This document shows, piece after piece, positions 60,376 through 64,000 of a DNA stretch of 64,000 bases. The position numbers were made by a program, and so were the translations under genes. The notes under the pieces were generated by a model. That model was not told where the DNA came from, searched no databases, and worked only from the letters and a program-made list of their open reading frames with translations. The stretch is from Peteryoungia desertarenae (GTDB lineage: Bacteria > Pseudomonadota > Alphaproteobacteria > Rhizobiales > Rhizobiaceae): NCBI RefSeq assembly GCF_005860795.2, contig NZ_CP058350.1, forward strand, positions 2,820,501 to 2,884,500, written 5' to 3'. Every line of letters begins with the position of its first letter. Position 1 is the first letter of the stretch.

Positions 60376-61509
60376 TTATCTAAGCAGAGCCTGCGCTTCG
60401 TCGATACCCAGAGCCGCCGGTTGGGTGCAAGTTGTCGACAGGGTTACGAATTCGCCCGTCTCGCCCGATTTCAGGATCGAAACCATGACATCGACGCCGT
60501 GCAGGGTGCGATCCAGCGAGCAGCGGGCATCGCGGCCTTCGAGAATGGCAACCGCCATGTCGGCGAGACCGGCGGTGCGGTAGTTGGCGCGCGGCCCTTG
60601 CGGGCTTTCCTGGTTGTTGATGCCGAAGGGATGATCCCAGGCTGCGAGCGGCTGGATGTCCTTGTTGCGCCCGGAGGCCTCGACCACGCCGCCGAAGAAG
60701 TTCGGATCCGGCACATAGAGCGAGCCCTCGGTGCCGTAGAGCTCCATATTCGCATGGCGGTGGCTCCAGACATCCCAGCTGGCCGACAGCGTAATCGTCG
60801 CGCCGTTCTGGAATTCCAGAAGCGCGTGGATGTTGGTGGGGGTCTTGACCGGGATCACCTCGCCATGGCGCGGCTGGCTGGTGATCGTGCGGGTCTCGTT
60901 GGCCATCGAGGTCAGCGCCGCGACACGCTTCACCGGTCCGATCAGGTTGATCAGGTTGGCAATGTAATAGGGACCGAGATCGAGAACGGGACCGCCGCCG
61001 GGCAGGAAGAAGAAGTCCGGGTTCGGATGCCACATCTCCATGCCCGGGCTCATGACATGGCAGGTGCCGGAGGTAACGCGACCAATGCCGCCCTTGTCGA
61101 TATAGGCACGCGCCAGCTGATGCGCACCGCCCAGAAAGGTGTCGGGCGCGCAGCCGACGGACAGGCCCTTGGCCTTGGCAATGGCGCGCAGGTCTTCGCC
61201 CTGTTCGAGCGACAGGACCAGCGGCTTTTCCGAATAGACATGTTTGCCGGCTTCGAGGATGCGCTTGGAGACCGGGTAATGCGCGTCCGGGATCGTCAGG
61301 TTGACGACAATGTCGACCTCGCCATTGGCGAGAAGTTCGTCGATCGTCTGCGCCTTGACGCCGTATTCCTCGGCGCGCAGCTGGGCCGCATTCATGTTGA
61401 GGTCGGCGCAGGCAACGACCTTCAGGCCGCGAAACAGCGGCGCCAGCGAGAAGTAAGTGGTGGAGATATTGCCGCATCCGATGATGCCGACGCCGAGTTC
61501 GCGTGCCAT
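60376..61509 (-). CDS. Gfo/Idh/MocA family oxidoreductase
   Basis: A 377-residue NAD(P)-dependent sugar oxidoreductase. The N-terminal Rossmann motif GVGIIGCGNISTTYF, the EKP motif in HVYSEKPLVLSLEQGEDL and the DLGPYYIANLINLIGPVKRV segment (D...H/Y in the active site) are typical. Substrates in the family are inositols, sugar lactones or amino sugars. The gene is adjacent to a TIM-barrel isomerase and hydrolases, so it likely oxidises or epimerises a released sugar. The 27-bp gap to the upstream gene suggests co-transcription. Confidence 0.9.
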   Translation of the reverse strand: MARELGVGIIGCGNISTTYFSLAPLFRGLKVVACADLNMNAAQLRAEEYGVKAQTIDELLANGEVDIVVNLTIPDAHYPVSKRILEAGKHVYSEKPLVLSLEQGEDLRAIAKAKGLSVGCAPDTFLGGAHQLARAYIDKGGIGRVTSGTCHVMSPGMEMWHPNPDFFFLPGGGPVLDLGPYYIANLINLIGPVKRVAALTSMANETRTITSQPRHGEVIPVKTPTNIHALLEFQNGATITLSASWDVWSHRHANMELYGTEGSLYVPDPNFFGGVVEASGRNKDIQPLAAWDHPFGINNQESPQGPRANYRTAGLADMAVAILEGRDARCSLDRTLHGVDVMVSILKSGETGEFVTLSTTCTQPAALGIDEAQALLR

Positions 61510-61536
61510 GGAAATGTCCTGCTTGCTGCCAGTGGT

Positions 61537-62298
61537 TCAATAGGTGTTGAAGGAAGCGATCGAACGGGTGATCAGCCGGTCGATGTCCTTGGGATTGTCG
61601 TGTTCGACGACGAAATGCTGGACGCGGGTGCCCTTCAGCGCCGCAACCAGGCCCTTCCAGTCGACGGTGCCATGGCCGACATCGGCCCAGCCGTCTTCGT
61701 CGGTATTCTCGCCAGCCGGTGCGATGTCCTTCACGTGGACGGCGCTGATGCGCTTGCCGTAGCTTTCGATCCAGGCGAAGGGATCGGCCTTGCCGCGGAT
61801 GACCCAGGCGATATCGGCTTCCCAGTCGAGCTCGGGACCGCCGGCGAAGATCTGTTCCTGCGGGGTCGATCCGTCGGACAAGGCCGCGAATTCGAAGTCG
61901 TGATTGTGCCAGCCGAAGACCAGGCCGGCATCGCGCAGCGGCTTGCCGGCAGTCTGCAGGCGCTGGCCGAAGGCAAACCAGCCGGAGGCATCCGTGGGAC
62001 GCTGATCGGGCATCAGATAAGGGCAGTAGACCGCCTCAATGCCGAGCGTTTTGGCGATCTTGATGACCCGGGCCGGATCGTTCTCGATCATGTCGAGGCC
62101 GAAATGGGCGGTCGGCATGGTCAAGCCGTTCTGGTCGAGCTCCTTGCGGAAGGCATCGAGTTCGCCATCGGCAAGCGAAGCATAGAGAGCACCGTAACCC
62201 TCGACCTCACCGTAACCGGCGGCCTGGAGCTTCGGGTAGATGCCGCTGAAGGGCTGGAAATTGCGGGCGCTGTAAAGCTGGAAGCCGAGCGTCGTCAT
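61537..62298 (-). CDS. Sugar phosphate isomerase/epimerase, xylose-isomerase-like TIM barrel
   Basis: A 253-residue protein of the AP_endonuc_2 fold. It opens MTTLGFQLYSARNFQPFSGI and contains YGEVEGYG, FGWHNHDFEFA (H and E metal ligands), LDWEADIAWVIRGKADP, VHVKDIAPAGENTDEDGWADVGHGTVDW and FVVEHDNPKD; the repeated His, Glu and Asp would hold a divalent metal. It is usually paired with Gfo/Idh/MocA oxidoreductases, as here. Substrate unknown. Confidence 0.9.
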   Translation of the reverse strand: MTTLGFQLYSARNFQPFSGIYPKLQAAGYGEVEGYGALYASLADGELDAFRKELDQNGLTMPTAHFGLDMIENDPARVIKIAKTLGIEAVYCPYLMPDQRPTDASGWFAFGQRLQTAGKPLRDAGLVFGWHNHDFEFAALSDGSTPQEQIFAGGPELDWEADIAWVIRGKADPFAWIESYGKRISAVHVKDIAPAGENTDEDGWADVGHGTVDWKGLVAALKGTRVQHFVVEHDNPKDIDRLITRSIASFNTY

Positions 62299-62360
62299 GG
62301 GGTAGTCTCCTCCTCGTGTTTCCCTGGATCGGGCGCCCAGGGTCTTGTCTGTGTCCCCCG

Positions 62361-64000
62361 TCAGTCCACCGACTGGCAGGTGTAGAGATCGTAGATGCGG
62401 AACTCCGGCAGCTCGCCTGCCGGCAGAGCAGTCTGCGGCGTGAAGATGATGCGGCGGCTCTCGCCGGCTGACAGGTCGAAGGCATTGTCCGAATAACGAC
62501 CAGGGGTCGCGCTTTCGAGCATGACAAAGAGGGCAAGACCATGGGCCTTGACCGTGATCTCAAAAGAACCGTCGACGGTCGGGGCGACCGTGGTCTCAAG
62601 CCGTGATGGCTCGAGTGCGAGCGCCTTGTAGGTGCCGTGGACGTAATGTCCCTCCCCGCTCATGCCGTTGGAGGCGATGAAGCTCCAGGCGAACAGACCG
62701 TCTGCGGGGATCTCGCTGGCATCGAGCGTCACCAGAACATCGGCGGCATCCGGTCCGCAATCGCCCTGTACGCTTTTCAGTGGAATGCGGTCCCCCGACA
62801 GCGTCAGCAGGAAGAGATTGGCGTCGATCGTCATGGTATCGAGCGTGTCGTTGACCATCGACAGCGCGATGGTTGCGCCGTCTTCGGACGGAATGGCAGC
62901 AACGGCGACCGGCTGGAAAAAGCGGCGCACCATGTAATGCATGGCCTTCCAGCTGCCGCCGTAATCGAGGCTGGACCAGGAGGCGACCGGCCAGGTGTCA
63001 TTGAGTTGCCAGTAGATCGTGCCCATGCAATGGGGTTTCAGCGAGCGCCAGTATTCGACGGCAGTCTTGATCGCGAGCCCCTGCTGGATCTGGCTCAGAT
63101 AGACGAAATTGGCGAAGTCCTTGGGGAAGCGGAAATAGCGGAACATGGTGCCCGCGATGCGCTCGTTGCCGCCGGCATTCTTCTGATGCAGCTCGATGAC
63201 AGGCGAGGCAATGTTCATGTCGCCCTTGTCGGCAAATGTCTCAATGACCGGCAGCGAGGTATAGGACTGGAAACCGAATTCCGAGCAGAAGCGTGGCTTG
63301 ACCGTTCGGTAATTGTCGAAACTCTTGTTTTCGTGCCATACCGACCAGTAATGCATGTCGCCCGAGCCGTCGGCGTGCCAGGCGTCACCATAGTCGAGAT
63401 AGCCGGAGGCCGGGCTGGACGGCCACCAGATTCCTTGCGGGAATGCGCGTTTGACGCCCTGCTCGATGGTGCGGTTGAGCCGGTCATAGGCGACGAGATA
63501 GCGGTCACGATTGGCAATCGATTCCGGAAACCAGGTGAGCGCGCCGACCAGCTCGTTGTCGCCGCACCACAGGACGATCGAGGCGTGGCTCGACAGCCGC
63601 CGCACCTGATAATCGACCTCCTGGGCGACATTGTCGAGGAAGTCCTCGCTGCACGGGTAAAGGTTGCAGGCGAACATGAAGTCCTGCCAGACCATCAGGC
63701 CCAGCCGGTCGCAGAGATCATAGAACCAGTCCGCTTCGTAAAATCCGCCACCCCAGACACGGATCATGTTCATATGCGCGGCAACCGCCGAATTCAGAAG
63801 ATCGGTGGTCTTCTCCTGCGAGGAGCGCGAAAACAATGCATCCGCCGGGATCCAGTTGGCGCCACGGCAGAAGATCTCGCGGCCATTGACCTTGAGCGCA
63901 AAGCGGCTGCCGGCCTCATCCGGATCGGTCAGAAGTTCGACGGTACGCAGACCGATCTGACGGGTGACGGTCTCGGTCGGCAGATCGACAGTCAGCGTAT
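62361..64000 (-). CDS. Glycoside hydrolase family 2 beta-mannosidase, C-terminal part
   Basis: The frame runs off the right edge; about 546 residues are visible, reading on from TLTVDLPTETVTRQIGLRTV. GREIFCRGANWIPADALFSR is the conserved GH2 mannosidase entry to the TIM barrel. NMIRVWGGGFYEADWFYDLC DRLGLMVWQDFMFACNLYP, WCGDNELVGAL (acid/base Glu region) and RFCSEFGFQSYTSL (nucleophile Glu) follow. MGTIYWQLNDTWPVASWSSL DY is also typical. The C-terminal immunoglobulin-like domains complete it. It would release mannose from manno-oligosaccharides or glycans. No signal sequence can be judged because the start is missing. Confidence 0.93.
   Translation of the reverse strand, partial: TLTVDLPTETVTRQIGLRTVELLTDPDEAGSRFALKVNGREIFCRGANWIPADALFSRSSQEKTTDLLNSAVAAHMNMIRVWGGGFYEADWFYDLCDRLGLMVWQDFMFACNLYPCSEDFLDNVAQEVDYQVRRLSSHASIVLWCGDNELVGALTWFPESIANRDRYLVAYDRLNRTIEQGVKRAFPQGIWWPSSPASGYLDYGDAWHADGSGDMHYWSVWHENKSFDNYRTVKPRFCSEFGFQSYTSLPVIETFADKGDMNIASPVIELHQKNAGGNERIAGTMFRYFRFPKDFANFVYLSQIQQGLAIKTAVEYWRSLKPHCMGTIYWQLNDTWPVASWSSLDYGGSWKAMHYMVRRFFQPVAVAAIPSEDGATIALSMVNDTLDTMTIDANLFLLTLSGDRIPLKSVQGDCGPDAADVLVTLDASEIPADGLFAWSFIASNGMSGEGHYVHGTYKALALEPSRLETTVAPTVDGSFEITVKAHGLALFVMLESATPGRYSDNAFDLSAGESRRIIFTPQTALPAGELPEFRIYDLYTCQSVD

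Overview
The window looks like chromosome of an alphaproteobacterium of the family Rhizobiaceae (Rhizobium/Agrobacterium relatives; I cannot fix the genus). Reasons: high-GC coding with GCC/GGC/CTC bias, DUF1127, DUF1489 and DUF6074 proteins, an extended alphaproteobacterial UvrB, TRAP and TAXI transporters, glutathione-dependent formaldehyde detoxification, and many small GC-rich palindromic intergenic repeats of the kind scattered through rhizobial genomes. I see no rRNA, prophage, CRISPR array or complete insertion sequence. One tRNA gene, tRNA-Leu(GAG), is present.

Layout. 1-3.8 kb: end of a flavin-binding protein, a thioesterase, a LysR regulator divergent from two DUF1127 proteins, and a GlxA-type AraC regulator. 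3.8-6.9 kb: a visibly AT-richer accessory segment, bordered on the left by palindromic repeats. It holds a RelA/SpoT-like nucleotidyltransferase gene split by a -1 frameshift and a DUF262 (GmrSD/ParB-fold) protein only 3 bp downstream. This is the best candidate here for an undescribed, possibly defensive, system. 6.9-19.6 kb: TauE/SafE exporter, lipoprotein, chemoreceptor, YciA thioesterase, EAL protein, XRE regulator, GGDEF-EAL protein, and a TadE-TadE-TadG-like operon. Three of these promoters carry a similar C5-AATTT motif. 19.8-27.7 kb: uvrB with long extensions, small membrane proteins, a repeat- and hairpin-rich interval around a DUF6074 gene, a chain of hairpins ahead of a Cys-motif protein, a J-domain protein, and a cold-shock gene with a structured leader.

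27.8-40.3 kb: dusA, then a catabolic locus. It has a double-helix-turn-helix GntR regulator, two short-chain dehydrogenases, an Ldh-family oxidoreductase and a complete TRAP transporter (dctPQM), followed on the other strand by a GlcG-like protein and a TAXI-type TRAP transporter. Similar TGTNNACA dyads lie in both promoters next to the regulator, so it probably controls both arms. 40.4-53.6 kb: mostly housekeeping genes (DUF1489, sdaA, DUF599, DUF1624, ICMT-like, MerR, mgtE, deformylase-like, BON, tRNA-Leu, lipB, XRE, EamA, an M50-like membrane protease, GNAT), plus a 33-residue membrane peptide with its own ribosome site and terminator, and a 277-bp MITE-like element.

53.7-57.2 kb: class III alcohol dehydrogenase and S-formylglutathione hydrolase (formaldehyde detoxification), separated by a GNAT, a BrnT/BrnA toxin-antitoxin pair and a YaiI protein. 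57.3-64.0 kb: a minus-strand carbohydrate cluster (GH43, aldo/keto reductase, Gfo/Idh/MocA oxidoreductase, TIM-barrel isomerase, GH2 beta-mannosidase running off the window), suggesting use of plant hemicellulose oligosaccharides.

All family assignments come from reading motifs by eye; no database search was run.
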